A stretch of 64,000 bases of DNA from an uncultured Paracoccaceae bacterium (lineage in GTDB: Bacteria > Pseudomonadota > Alphaproteobacteria > Rhodobacterales > Rhodobacteraceae): NCBI GenBank assembly GCA_947503965.1, contig CANNFU010000001.1, forward strand, positions 434,001-498,000, in the 5' to 3' direction. A program made the translations under genes and the position numbers. Shown in pieces: positions 1 to 8,458 of this stretch. The stretch's first letter is position 1; each line of letters opens with the position of its first letter. The notes under the pieces were generated by a model. It was not told where the DNA came from. It did no database searches and saw only the letters and a program-made list of their open reading frames with translations.

Positions 1-289
1 CGCCCTGCGCCGTCAGCGTCATGCATCGTTCGCCGCCTGTTGGCATACCGTCCAGACAGACACCATCATCAATGCCCCGCCATGAGATATTGCGTCGCAT
101 TATGCCCATCTTCATCTGCCCGGTCCCGTCGGGGTTCAGGGTCATCTGCATTGTTCGACCGTTTGGTACTGTGGCGTTCCACGGTTGGCCATCAGCCATC
201 AGCTCGGTAATGCCATCCGCCATTGCTGGTGCAATGATTGCACTGAAGATCGCTGCGCTCAGAAGAGAAACTCTTGAATATCGTTGCAT
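1..289 (-). CDS. Partial small secreted protein, unknown function
   Basis: The reading frame starts at ATG 289 and runs off the left edge, so only about 96 residues are visible. Residues 1-24 form a clear signal peptide (MQRYSRVS start, hydrophobic core, AMA-D cleavage site), so the product should be periplasmic or secreted. The mature part is short, polar and carries two cysteines (DDGVCLDG and GERCMT). I do not recognise the family. It lies downstream of a histidine kinase/response regulator pair and a tiny membrane ORF on the same strand, so it may be a target or an accessory of that system. The C-terminus is not in the window. Confidence 0.6.
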   Translation of the reverse strand, partial: MQRYSRVSLLSAAIFSAIIAPAMADGITELMADGQPWNATVPNGRTMQMTLNPDGTGQMKMGIMRRNISWRGIDDGVCLDGMPTGGERCMTLTAQG

Positions 290-359
290 GTTGGTTTCCA
301 GTTGTTGCGAGGATTTCACGTTTCATCATGCGCCGAATTGTTCGATCGGCGATCTGTCA

Positions 360-473
360 TCAGAAAAACATGACAGTTGAGTAAGCGCCGGCCATGCCAG
401 CGATACACAGAAGCACGGCAATGATCATCCACGGTGTCGAAGAACCCGTTTCTTGGCGCTCCTTGTTTTTCAT
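360..473 (-). CDS. 37-residue single-pass membrane peptide
   Basis: This small frame begins at ATG 473, and that ATG overlaps the TGA of the histidine kinase gene (ATGA), which suggests translational coupling. The peptide has a polar head (MKNKERQETGSSTPW) and one hydrophobic segment (MIIAVLLCIAGMAGAY), then ends with STVMFF. It therefore looks like a small inner-membrane protein made with the sensor kinase. Small membrane peptides that modulate a sensor kinase are known elsewhere, but a role here is only inferred from position. No family was recognised. Confidence 0.5.
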   Translation of the reverse strand: MKNKERQETGSSTPWMIIAVLLCIAGMAGAYSTVMFF

Positions 474-1840
474 GCCGGCGTCTCCCTGGGCAGCTGCAAG
501 CACACAATTAGACCGGTTGGCTCATTGTCTTGCAAAGCCAACGACCCGCCTTGGCGGGCCATCAGATCGTTAGCGATTGCAAGCCCCAAACCAAATCCTT
601 TCGCTGAACCCTCTCCACCAGCCTTGACGGCCTCTAACCTGCTGAAGGGCTCCAGAACCACGGTCTGCAGTTCTTGGGGAATGCCGCATCCCTGATCAGA
701 GACCTCAATAGAAGCAATAGGGCCGGGCCCGTCTGTTAAGGTGACATACGCGGCACCGGCATGGACAACTGCATTTCCAATCACATTTTCAAGAACACGC
801 TGCATCAGGGCCGTATCACAGGACACAACAAGATGATCGGGACCATAATAGCTGACGTCCTTTTCCTGATCAGTGAACGCATCACACACCGTCCGGCAAA
901 GGACCGCAAGATCAACCCGACCAAGTTCCATCTGGACGGTGTCAGACCTCATGAAACGCAAAGCGTCATCAATCATCTTTTCCAAAGTGTTCAGGTCATC
1001 GTTGATCGCCGTTTCCAGTTCGCCTGCATTTATATTTTCCAGCCGAAGACGCAGGCGCGTGAGCGGCGTTCGCATATCGTGCCCGATTGCGGCAAGTGTT
1101 TGTGATCGGTCTGTAATCAGCTTGCGCAGTTTTTGCTGCATACGATTAAAGGCCGCGGTCGCACGGCGCACTTCCTTTGCCCCATCCTCATTAAGATCGG
1201 GCGACTGGATATCCCGTGAAAATGCCTCCACGCCAGCCGATAGCCGCATGATGGGAGCGACCAGAGTGGACCCGGCCCAGATTGACAAAAGCATCAAAGG
1301 AAGGGCCAGGACGGTAATTACCAGCGTACCACCGACCAAAGGTATGGTCCTGGACAGAATGTCTGGTCTGGGTGTGAAGGTCAGCCAACTTCCGTCAGCC
1401 AACGCGACACCCAAACCAAAAGGCTCAATCGGAGGTCCGGGCCATTTCACACTTTCATCAAGAGGATAAACCCTAAGATAGGGAGCCCAGGCCGGATCGG
1501 TAGCGGCAAGCACAGCCTCAGTCGCAGTCTCTACCTCGATAGCGTCGGGGATCATCTGCGCGATTGCAAATCGGTCGTCCTGCATCACTAGGTTGGCAAT
1601 GTGCAGGGATGTTCCGCTGACCTGTCCGGGCGACATCACCGACAGAACGCTCAACATCGCCTCCGACATATCGACCGAACGCTCTAATCTGCGTTCTTCA
1701 AATCCAAATACGACAAACAGCAACATCGGCGTCAGCGAAAACGCGAGCACCTGCGTCGTCACAAGTAGAAGGACAATCTGCCCGCGGATACCCAGCCGCC
1801 CGATCATGGCGTGCCTGAACCGTGAGAAGCGGCGGATCAC
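470..1840 (-). CDS. Membrane sensor histidine kinase (EnvZ-like)
   Basis: A two-component sensor of 456 residues. The N-terminus has a transmembrane segment (near 22-48), an extracytoplasmic region to about residue 160, a second membrane segment (about 165-190), a HAMP-like linker, a dimerisation/phosphoacceptor box with GHDMRTPLTR (the His is the phosphorylation site), an N box (ENVIGNAVVHA), a G1 box (DQGCGIP) and a G2 box (GFGLGLAIAN). The start is GTG at 1840, overlapping the TGA of the response regulator gene (GTGA), so the two are co-translated. The signal is unknown. Confidence 0.88.
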   Translation of the reverse strand: MIRRFSRFRHAMIGRLGIRGQIVLLLVTTQVLAFSLTPMLLFVVFGFEERRLERSVDMSEAMLSVLSVMSPGQVSGTSLHIANLVMQDDRFAIAQMIPDAIEVETATEAVLAATDPAWAPYLRVYPLDESVKWPGPPIEPFGLGVALADGSWLTFTPRPDILSRTIPLVGGTLVITVLALPLMLLSIWAGSTLVAPIMRLSAGVEAFSRDIQSPDLNEDGAKEVRRATAAFNRMQQKLRKLITDRSQTLAAIGHDMRTPLTRLRLRLENINAGELETAINDDLNTLEKMIDDALRFMRSDTVQMELGRVDLAVLCRTVCDAFTDQEKDVSYYGPDHLVVSCDTALMQRVLENVIGNAVVHAGAAYVTLTDGPGPIASIEVSDQGCGIPQELQTVVLEPFSRLEAVKAGGEGSAKGFGLGLAIANDLMARQGGSLALQDNEPTGLIVCLQLPRETPA

Positions 1841-2565
1841 GGAAGGATTTCCTCTACTGGGGGCACAAACAGATAACCGCCATTCCTAACGGTTTTGATG
1901 AGCTGAGGCGCGCTGGGGTCTTGTTCTATCTTCTGGCGTATGCGGCTGACCAGGGTATCGACACTCCGGTCATAGGGTTCGACATGTCGACCTTGCGCCA
2001 GCCGCACAAGTTTGTCGCGGCTCAGCACTTGACCAGCATGTTCGCACAAGACCTTCAAAAGATCGAATTCCGCGCTTGTCAGGATGATCTGCACATCATC
2101 CTGATTGCGAAATTCGCGTGACCGTGTGTCAAGCGTCCAGCCAGAGAAAGAGAAAAAGGCGCCCAGTACGCGCCCGTTGGCCTGACCGGAGCGTCTGAGC
2201 AAAGCTTCGATCCGCGCCAGTAATTCTTGAGTGCTGAAGGGTTTGGCCAGATAATCATCCGCACCAGATTTCAATCCTTCAATCTTATCGTCAGTTTCCG
2301 AAAGTGCCGTTAACATAATCACGGGTGTGTCATGCCGCTGTCGAATACGTTCTAGGACTTGAAAGCCGTTATCACCAGGCAGCATCACATCAAGAACGAC
2401 CACGTCTGGATTGACGTCATGAAAGACTGTCATGGCAGCCGTCGCGTCACCCGCAAAAGAAGTTCGAAATCCTGCACGTTGCAACGCAGCGATGACGAGC
2501 CCCGCAATGGCACTGTCGTCTTCGACGACTAGAATATGAGACGGCCCTGATGCGTATCTTTGCAT
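1837..2565 (-). CDS. OmpR/PhoB-family response regulator
   Basis: DNA-binding partner of the adjacent sensor kinase, 242 residues from the ATG at 2565 (MQRYASGPSHILVVEDD). A longer frame to 2658 exists, but the extra 31 residues do not look like receiver-domain sequence. The receiver domain shows the acidic pair VVEDD, the phosphoacceptor Asp in VVLDVMLPGDNG and the conserved Lys in AKPFS. The C-terminal winged-helix domain follows (LTSAEFDLLKVLCEHAGQ, then SVDTLVSRIRQKIE). It is first in a unit with the kinase and the 37-residue ORF. Its regulon cannot be deduced. Confidence 0.88.
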   Translation of the reverse strand: MQRYASGPSHILVVEDDSAIAGLVIAALQRAGFRTSFAGDATAAMTVFHDVNPDVVVLDVMLPGDNGFQVLERIRQRHDTPVIMLTALSETDDKIEGLKSGADDYLAKPFSTQELLARIEALLRRSGQANGRVLGAFFSFSGWTLDTRSREFRNQDDVQIILTSAEFDLLKVLCEHAGQVLSRDKLVRLAQGRHVEPYDRSVDTLVSRIRQKIEQDPSAPQLIKTVRNGGYLFVPPVEEILP

Positions 2566-2776
2566 GCCAACTTTCCCGAGTTTCGTTTCAAACAGCGGCC
2601 GTTCAAAAAGCGGTGCGCCCAATCGACGACAAGACCGTTCGACCGGCCACCCGAACACGTTCAGAAAAACACGCTTACCGGATCGCCGTCATCTTTCGCC
2701 AATTTACACTCTGTTTGGGGCGTACAGCAAAAAGATGTTTGTCACGAAAGTTGTCGGCGCAAGGCACTCCACAACG

Positions 2777-3817
2777 CTATTCGCCCCAGTCCAACACAAC
2801 CTTGCCACTCGTGCCACTGAGCATCACGTCAAACCCGTCGCGATAGTGGTCGACAGGGAACCTGTGGGTAATGACGTTTCGCACGTCCAGCCCGTTTTCC
2901 AGCATTGCGATCATCTTGTACCAAGTCTCAAAGATTTCCCGCCCGTACACTCCTTTTATCGTGATCGCCTTGAAGACAATCCGCGACCAGTCCACCGGCG
3001 ATTTGCCCGGAGGAATGCCCAAAAGCGCAATCCGTCCCCCCATCACCAGGTTTTCAATCATCTGGTCCAACGCCCGCTGGTTGCCAGACATTTCCAGCCC
3101 GATGTCGAAGCCTTCTTTCATTTTCAGGCCTGTGCTGATCTCTTTCAGGTCCTGCTTTGCCACATTGACAGGCACAACATCAGCGACACGCGCCGCAAGA
3201 TCCAGACGATCCTGATTAATGTCTGTGATCACGACGTGGCGCGCGCCGACATGACGGGCGACAGCGGCAGCCATGATCCCAATCGGCCCGGCTCCCGTGA
3301 TCAATACATCCTCGCCCACTAGATCAAAGCTTAGCGCGGTGTGAACGGCATTGCCCAGCGGATCAAGGATCGCCCCGATCTCGTCATCAATGCCATCCGG
3401 CAGGGGCACAACGTTAAAGGCAGGCAGGGCAAGGTATTCGGCAAAGGCGCCTGGTTCGTCGACGCCGATCCCGCGGGTTTCGGGATCAAGGTGGAACTTG
3501 CCGGCCCGAACCTGCCGCGAGTGTTGCCCGATAAGATGCCCTTCGCCCGAACAGCGTTGACCGATATGCAAATCATCGACATCACGACCCAGCTCGACAA
3601 TCTCACCAGCAAACTCATGCCCGGTGATCAACGGTACGGGGACAGTTTTTGCGGCCCATTCGTCCCAGTTCCAAATGTGGATGTCGGTGCCGCAGATGCC
3701 CGTTTTATGGACCCTGATCAGAACATCATCAGGACCGATCTCTGGCACGGGCGCAGTCTGCATCCAAAGACCCGGTTCGGGTTTTGCCTTCACCAAGGCC
3801 TTCATCTCATTGCTCAT
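2777..3817 (-). CDS. tdh: L-threonine 3-dehydrogenase
   Basis: Oxidises L-threonine with NAD+ to 2-amino-3-oxobutyrate, the first step of threonine conversion to glycine and acetyl-CoA. The 346 residues are a zinc-type medium-chain dehydrogenase, with the catalytic zinc Cys in [10 protein letters not shown], then [10 protein letters not shown] and the Rossmann motif [10 protein letters not shown]. The stretch that in enterobacterial Tdh carries the four structural-zinc cysteines reads [15 protein letters not shown] here and has none, so the structural zinc site is absent. The gene overlaps kbl by ATGA, which makes a standard kbl-tdh operon and supports the name. Confidence 0.93.
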   Translation of the reverse strand: MSNEMKALVKAKPEPGLWMQTAPVPEIGPDDVLIRVHKTGICGTDIHIWNWDEWAAKTVPVPLITGHEFAGEIVELGRDVDDLHIGQRCSGEGHLIGQHSRQVRAGKFHLDPETRGIGVDEPGAFAEYLALPAFNVVPLPDGIDDEIGAILDPLGNAVHTALSFDLVGEDVLITGAGPIGIMAAAVARHVGARHVVITDINQDRLDLAARVADVVPVNVAKQDLKEISTGLKMKEGFDIGLEMSGNQRALDQMIENLVMGGRIALLGIPPGKSPVDWSRIVFKAITIKGVYGREIFETWYKMIAMLENGLDVRNVITHRFPVDHYRDGFDVMLSGTSGKVVLDWGE

Positions 3818-5007
3818 GCCAGCACCCCCGTGTCACGCCCTGCGCGGTCAAACGCGGCAAGCGCCCGGTCCAGATCGTCGCAAGTCAAGGCTGCGCTCAT
3901 CTGTGTGCGAATACGGGCCGCACCTTCTGGCACAACGGGAAAGAAGAAACCCGAGACATAGATACCCAGTTCGAACAGCCGCGCCGCCATATCCTGACTC
4001 AAGCGTGCATCGCCCAACATTACCGGCACAATGGGGTGTTCCCCGGGCAGCAGGTCAAACCCCAACGCCTCTAGCCCCGCACGCCAATAGGCGGCGTTAT
4101 CAAAAAGGCGGGTACGCAGGTCATCGCCGTTCTCGGCAAGGCTGATCGCCTCGATGGATGCCGCAGCAATTGCAGGTGGAATTGAGTTCGAAAACAGATA
4201 GGGCCTTGCCCTTTGTCTAAGCAGATCAATCACAACCTGCGGCCCGGCGATATAGCCACCAATCGCCCCGCCAAGTGCTTTGCCCAAAGTCCCGGTCAGG
4301 ATGTCTACCTTCTCCTGTACCCCGAAGTGGTGTGGCATTCCACGCCCCTGCGGTCCCATGAACCCTGTCGCATGGCAATCATCGACCATCACCAGCGCAC
4401 CGTAGCGCGCAGCGAGTGAGGTGATCTCAGGCAGTTTCGCGAGGTATCCATCCATCGAAAATACGCCGTCCGTTGCGATCATGATGTGCCTTGCACCATC
4501 GGCATGGGCTGCTTTGAGTTGGTCTTCCAGTGCATGCATGTCTGAATTTGCGTACCGATATCGCTTGGCCTTGCTCAAACGGATCCCGTCGATGATGGAT
4601 GCGTGGTTCAGAGCATCGGAAATCACCGCATCCTCGGGGCCTAGCAAAGGCTCGAACAACCCGCCGTTGGCGTCAAAACAGGCGGCAAACAGGATCGCGT
4701 CGTCTTTTTCTAAGAAGGCCGCCAGCCGTTTTTCCAAGGCCTCGTGAACGGAGTTTGTTCCGCAAATGAAACGTACCGACGCCATGCCGTACCCGTCTTG
4801 GTCCAGCGCAGCCTTTGCCGCGCTGATCAGATCGGGGTTATCGGCAAGCCCGAGGTAGTTGTTCGCGCAAAGATTTAGCATATCACGGCTCTGAACTTCG
4901 ATATGCGCACCTTGTGGTGAGGAGATGGGGCGTTCCGACTTCAGCAAACCGGCCCCTTTGATCTCTGCCAGCGTTTGGGCGAGGTGGTTTGAAAATTCCG
5001 GTGTCAT
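3814..5007 (-). CDS. kbl: 2-amino-3-ketobutyrate CoA ligase (glycine C-acetyltransferase)
   Basis: PLP enzyme that splits 2-amino-3-oxobutyrate with CoA to glycine and acetyl-CoA, so that the unstable Tdh product is consumed. The protein is about 397 residues and shows the alpha-oxoamine synthase pattern: [10 protein letters not shown] near the N-terminus, [10 protein letters not shown], and the PLP-lysine region [16 protein letters not shown] chose ATG 5007 (MTPEFSN) because GAGG lies six bases before it. The upstream in-frame ATG at 5019 includes that Shine-Dalgarno sequence and so is less likely. It is first in the operon with tdh. Confidence 0.92.
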   Translation of the reverse strand: MTPEFSNHLAQTLAEIKGAGLLKSERPISSPQGAHIEVQSRDMLNLCANNYLGLADNPDLISAAKAALDQDGYGMASVRFICGTNSVHEALEKRLAAFLEKDDAILFAACFDANGGLFEPLLGPEDAVISDALNHASIIDGIRLSKAKRYRYANSDMHALEDQLKAAHADGARHIMIATDGVFSMDGYLAKLPEITSLAARYGALVMVDDCHATGFMGPQGRGMPHHFGVQEKVDILTGTLGKALGGAIGGYIAGPQVVIDLLRQRARPYLFSNSIPPAIAAASIEAISLAENGDDLRTRLFDNAAYWRAGLEALGFDLLPGEHPIVPVMLGDARLSQDMAARLFELGIYVSGFFFPVVPEGAARIRTQMSAALTCDDLDRALAAFDRAGRDTGVLA

Positions 5008-5373
5008 GACGGACCTCATTTATCACGCGTCACCATGCTATAATGAAAAATCAGGGAGCGATGAACCAATCGCGACGCCAGACATTACATTCCAACCATC
5101 ACCAAACCCTGATGTCGGGTTTATCCAAGCGGAGAAGCGCCCGCATCGCAAAATCTACTCTATTTCGCCTGCGACGGTCATTTGCATCGACAAGAGTGTC
5201 GGTTTTCAGTGTCATGATTGCTGAAAGCTACTGCAGTGGAAGATCGGTCTGGGGGAGAGAGCTGCTTTGAATGACCGCTTCAAAGCAATTGTACTGAACC
5301 AGCAAACAGATGAAGCTGCGCATGCAAAATTTTCTGCGTGAGCAATGGCCACAGGTGCGCAAGTCCGCGTCGT
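5008..5373. other. Intergenic region upstream of kbl
   Basis: No convincing gene is seen. The part next to kbl should hold its promoter: read on the minus strand there is an AT-rich TTTTTCATTATAG stretch about 35 bases before the start, but no clean -35 box. Several short open frames are present, without good ribosome sites or protein-like composition. From about 5270 the sequence grades into the intergenic repeat described next. Confidence 0.4.
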
Positions 5374-5490
5374 CCGAAGACCGTGAGTTCGAGCGGTTTC
5401 AAATTTCGCGCTTGCAGCGAATGTCGGAAGTGGGAGCTGCGACCGCAGCATTGAGGTGGTATGGCCAACGGCAGCAAAGGGCCGCCAGCG
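5374..5490 (+). repeat. Intergenic repeat, copy A
   Basis: This stretch is clearly related to 8941-9060 in the same orientation. Both contain ACCGTGAGTTCGAGC, then a TTTCGC box, GCAGCGAATG, and a GCTGCGAC-GCAGCAT-GAGGTGG box, with scattered differences between them. Neither copy has a plausible gene. The two copies lie about 3.57 kb apart and bracket the accessory cargo of the island. The element class is unknown to me; similar non-coding sequence is, from memory, scattered in Rhodobacteraceae intergenic regions. Confidence 0.6.
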
Positions 5491-5507
5491 AAGACGGCCC
5501 GAAGTTG

Positions 5508-5665
5508 CTAGATTTCAATCGCCTCGGCGATCGCTAGCGCGTCCTCAAGTTCGACGCCCAGGTACCTGACCGTGCTATCCATCTTGGTGTGTCCAAGCAA
5601 AAGCTGAACAGCCCACAAGTTGCCCGTCTTCTTGTAGATCTGGGTCACCTTTGTTCGCCTCAAGG
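5508..5665 (-). pseudogene. C-terminal remnant of a tyrosine recombinase (integrase)
   Basis: Read on the minus strand, this 51-codon tail encodes LRRTKVTQIYKKTGNL, then LLLGHTKMDSTVRYLG, and ends at TAG 5508. It carries the LLGH box and the nucleophile tyrosine context (VRYLG) of phage-type tyrosine recombinases. The N-terminal and central parts, including the upstream HxxR histidine, are missing. At its upstream edge it abuts an istB tail directly, so the rest was lost in a rearrangement. It marks this locus as a former integration site. Confidence 0.72.
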
Positions 5666-5783
5666 TCATCGCAACGATTTTCCCTTCAACTGGAGAAGAA
5701 GAGCCCGACTTCGGATGCGATCCATGAATGCATCAGCTAGCAGTGGGTCACCAATAAACTCATACCACTCTTCAGGGGCACGT
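5666..5783 (-). pseudogene. C-terminal remnant of an IS21-family IstB-like ATPase
   Basis: The minus-strand frame reads EEWYEFIGDPLLADAFMDRI and then LLLQLKGKSLR before TGA at 5666. This matches the C-terminal pattern of IstB helper ATPases of IS21-type elements (a W-IGDP-ADA-LDR region and a final LKG-S-R). The frame is cut at its upstream side exactly where the IS3-family element begins (inverted repeat at 5784), so the IS3 element inserted into an istB gene. The usual IS21 terminal repeat is not seen after the stop, where the integrase tail follows directly. The call rests on short similarity by eye. Confidence 0.52.
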
Positions 5784-5821
5784 TGGACCTGTCGCGTTTT
5801 TGTGCCGCCCCAAGTGCTCGT

Positions 5822-6679
5822 TTAGGCCACTTTCCTTTCAAAAGCGACGGGGCTTTTCCAGCCCAATGCTGAGTGTCGCCGCCGCGGATTGTAGAAGCCA
5901 TTGTTGTATTAGAAGATCGCCATCTCAGCTTGCCGCCTTGTCTCCCAAGGATGCCGCCAGATCAGTTCAGCCTTGATGGTTTTGAAGAACGCCTCGACGG
6001 CGGCATTGTCGTAACAATTGCCTTTGCCGCTCATGGACACCTTGAAGCCATTCTGACGCAGGATTTTCTGGTAGTCGTGGGAACAATATTGCGACCCGCG
6101 ATCCGTGTGATGAATGCAGCCTTTGGGCGGTGACCTGAAGGCGATGGCCATGCTCAAAGCCCTGATCGCAAGGTCGCGTTTCATCCGGTTGCTGACAGCC
6201 CAGCCAATGACGCGCCGTGAATGCAGGTCCAGGATCACGGCCAAATACAGCCAGCCTTCGCGGGTCCACACATAGCTGATATCGCCTGCCCACTTCTGGT
6301 TTGGTTCTTCAGCTGTGAAGTCCCAATCTAAGAGATTGGGCGCGATGTTGAACTTGTGGTCGCTATCCGTTGTCACCTTATGTTTGCGGGTTCTGATGAC
6401 AGATATACCATTCTGACGCATCAAACGGCCCACACGGCGATGCCCGACGTCCAAGCCAATCTCTTTCAACTCTTCAGTCATCCGTGGCCTGCCGTAGCTG
6501 CCCAGGCTGAGACGAGACTGTTCTTTGATGTGCGCCAACGTGACCATATCGGATCGCTGTCTGCGGCTGGCAGGGCGGCTGCGGAAGGCCCGCAAACCAC
6601 GTGCGCTAACACCGACGACATCGCACAGGCGATTAGCGGGAAAGCTGGCTCTGTGTTCTTCTACAAACCTAAATCTCAT
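5822..6679 (-). pseudogene. IS3 transposase OrfB (rve/DDE), truncated by a nonsense codon
   Basis: The DDE integrase-fold catalytic subunit of the IS. The open frame 5909-6679 encodes 256 residues with the three acidic positions visible: Asp in AGDISYVWT, Asp in HHTDRGSQY and Glu in NAAVEAFFKT. At 5909-5911 a TAA interrupts it after EMAIF, yet the same frame continues with the normal family tail (NGFYNPRRRHSALGWKSP) to a TAA at 5822-5824. The lesion looks like a single CAA or GAA to TAA change that removes the last 28 residues. ATG 6679 overlaps the orfA stop. Confidence 0.88.
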
Positions 6680-6951
6680 TGCTTTAGGCCCGCAAAGAGC
6701 TGGGTGGCCTTATTTAGGATTTCCCTCTCCTCCTTGAGGAGCCGGATCTCACGTCGAAGTCGATCATTCTCTTTGGCGAGGCTCAGATCCTCTTTCGACA
6801 CCACATCGGTGTCTCGGTGTGCTGTGATCCATTTGTTCAGCGTCGACATGCCAACACCCAGATCGTCAGCCACCTGCTTACGCGTCAGTCCACTGGTCAA
6901 TGCAATGCGCACCGCATATTGGCGGAATTCGTCTGTCCGTTTCAGTCCCAT
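6676..6951 (-). CDS. IS3 transposase OrfA (HTH subunit)
   Basis: A 91-residue helix-turn-helix protein: TDEFRQYAVRIALTSGLT leads into an HTH (RKQVADDLGVGMSTLNKWI), followed by a leucine-zipper-like tail (SLAKENDRLRREIRLLKEER). It binds the element's inverted repeats and is normally fused to OrfB by frameshifting or expressed alone. Here its stop overlaps the OrfB ATG. The frame is intact even though its partner is broken. Confidence 0.9.
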   Translation of the reverse strand: MGLKRTDEFRQYAVRIALTSGLTRKQVADDLGVGMSTLNKWITAHRDTDVVSKEDLSLAKENDRLRREIRLLKEEREILNKATQLFAGLKQ

Positions 6952-7014
6952 AGTCCGTCTCCTTTGTTGCAGTAAATGCTATCAAAGGAGCGGCATCAAA
7001 CCGCGACAGGTCCA

Positions 7015-7322
7015 AAGTGACCATAAATTTGGTACTTTTTTGCTCTTCGATGCTCTTCTTTAAGCTTGAGGAACCCTTCCAACATGGGTAGCAGCGTATC
7101 GCGGATAACGGCGTCCGTAAGTCTCTTGGATGAGTAGTACTTTATTTGACTGTGAAATACCTGATCATCTTGAGTGAGCTTATCGTAGTCCTCCACGCCT
7201 TCAACTGTATACTTTTCTTCTGGATTGCCGCGTAGGATAGCGAGAATGCTAGCGTCAAATTGATATAAATATCCGCGTATGGATGCGGTGGCCTCTCTTT
7301 GGTTTGATTGATGGAGCAGCAA
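7015..7322 (-). pseudogene. N-terminal fragment of a gene cut by the IS3 element
   Basis: The frame begins at a TTG (7322, with AAGAAGG upstream) and reads about 103 residues (ASIRGYLYQFDASILAIL, then YTVEGVEDYDKLTQDD, and QIKYYSSKRLTD) until it enters the IS at 7014 and stops 5 residues later. The part beyond the insertion is not present on the other side of the IS, so it was deleted. The charged, all-cytoplasmic sequence resembles the heads of large proteins in multi-component conflict (anti-phage) systems such as DUF4297 or ABC-3C types. I hold that identification only weakly. Confidence 0.5.
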
Positions 7323-7538
7323 GAGAAACCTTCTTTGTGACTACGGAAAAAGTAACGAGAAAAGGCTACGTTCTCTGAGCCTTCGAAACAACCCATGCGG
7401 GTGAATGCTTGCAGTGTCAAGCCACGCCAAGGCATCACTGTGATTGGGCGAATGGCCGGTATGGCAGGCTGCAAAGCAGCATCCTGCGCGCACAGTCGAT
7501 GTCCGGTGTGGGTCGACGCCTGCCGTGATCGAACGACA

Positions 7539-7754
7539 TTATGATAGTTCGGGTTCGTCCGGTAGCACAACAGTGGCGCATGAGCTTCTCTTTTCACCGA
7601 TGTAGCATTTCTCAGTATCAGACACGGTGGCAGGTCGTTGTTCTAAACTATCTAATAGAGGTATATTTGGTTGGGGCTTTTCAGCACAGCCCATGACACC
7701 GAGTAAAAGAATTAATGTTATTCCGCGTAAGATCATGGCTGCCAAACCTTTCAA
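7539..7754 (-). CDS. Small putative lipoprotein, unknown
   Basis: A 71-residue product with a hydrophobic leader ending in a lipobox (LLLGVMGC), so it is probably a lipoprotein with a short mature part (CAEKPQPNIPLLDSLEQ onward). ATG 7754 overlaps the TGA of the preceding gene (ATGA), which favours this start over the internal ATG at 7736. It is the third gene of a three-gene minus-strand unit of exported proteins inside the island. No family was recognised. Confidence 0.55.
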   Translation of the reverse strand: MKGLAAMILRGITLILLLGVMGCAEKPQPNIPLLDSLEQRPATVSDTEKCYIGEKRSSCATVVLPDEPELS

Positions 7755-8458
7755 TTAATGACATGGATGAAGAAGGTGTAGGCTTCTTGTCCTTCGTACA
7801 CAGCTTTGCCCGCTCCACGGGATGCAACAAATTGTAACCCTGTCTGTTGTTCAAGCCGTTCCACCAAACGTTCAGCCAAACCTCTGTTTTCTTCAACATA
7901 GTAGAAAACAGTAGATTGTTCAGCAAACCAACCTAGCGCTTCTTGTGACAAGTAAGACCGATAGCCGGAAAAGTTCAGGCCCAAGTCCTCCATCAACGAT
8001 TTTGCGCCTTGGAAGCTTTCTTGGTCGACATTGTAGCCAAAAACGGAACCTCGGAATCCAGCTAGCGAGAAGCCTACGTCTGTTCGTGTTGCATCCCTAT
8101 TGGATGCCCCATTTATCTCGAGTCGAACACGAGTGACTTGATCGATCTTTTCAACAACTGACAGTCCGTCAGAATTATGGAGCAATGTGCAAGTCACGAA
8201 GGCTAGATATGCGTCAACAAAAGTACGGTCAGGATCATTGAACGATTGATACAGCTGCTCTCGCTGTAGCTGCATCGCTTCTACCAAGCCAATCCCGTTG
8301 ATATCGTTACTCAAGTCACGCCTAATAGTTTCGTTTGCTGTTTCAGATATTAGAAGGCCGCGTGGAGCCGCGCCGCAAAGTTCAGCCATTGACTGAGCTT
8401 GTACCGAGGTTGCTATACCAAGAGAGGCAAACAAAGCCCCAAAAGACAACCGTTTCAC
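7751..8458 (-). CDS. Secreted protein of unknown function (paralogue of upstream gene)
   Basis: 235 residues with a signal peptide (MKRLSFGALFASLGIATSVQA-Q). The first mature half contains ELCGAAPRGLLIS and later AYLAFVTCTLLHNSDGLS followed by EKIDQVTRVRLE. This layout is mirrored by the upstream gene, so the two appear to share a domain of about 100 residues. A second C-terminal half (about 120-235) is unique to this protein, contains GFRGSVFGYNVD and ends in FFIHVIN. It overlaps both neighbours by ATGA, so the three are one operon. The function is unknown. Confidence 0.6.
   Translation of the reverse strand: MKRLSFGALFASLGIATSVQAQSMAELCGAAPRGLLISETANETIRRDLSNDINGIGLVEAMQLQREQLYQSFNDPDRTFVDAYLAFVTCTLLHNSDGLSVVEKIDQVTRVRLEINGASNRDATRTDVGFSLAGFRGSVFGYNVDQESFQGAKSLMEDLGLNFSGYRSYLSQEALGWFAEQSTVFYYVEENRGLAERLVERLEQQTGLQFVASRGAGKAVYEGQEAYTFFIHVIN

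Larger units (their letters stand above)
5784..7014 (-). mobile_element. IS3-family insertion sequence, about 1.23 kb
   Basis: The element is bounded by imperfect inverted repeats that start TGGACCTGTCGCG: the left end reads TGGACCTGTCGCGTTTTTG from 5784, and the right end is its complement ending at 7014, with a few mismatches over about 24 bases. It contains overlapping orfA and orfB on the minus strand in the usual IS3 arrangement. No matching 3-bp target duplication is visible (CGT on the left, AAG on the right), which fits a later deletion or recombination at one end. Its left flank is an istB tail and its right flank is the 5' part of an unrelated gene, so the two flanks did not come from one intact target. 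Confidence 0.88.

Noticed and set aside
7142-7597. 151-codon minus-strand frame next to the cut gene
   Set aside because: It overlaps the better-supported lipoprotein gene and the cut gene head in other frames, has no ribosome site and its composition is not protein-like.
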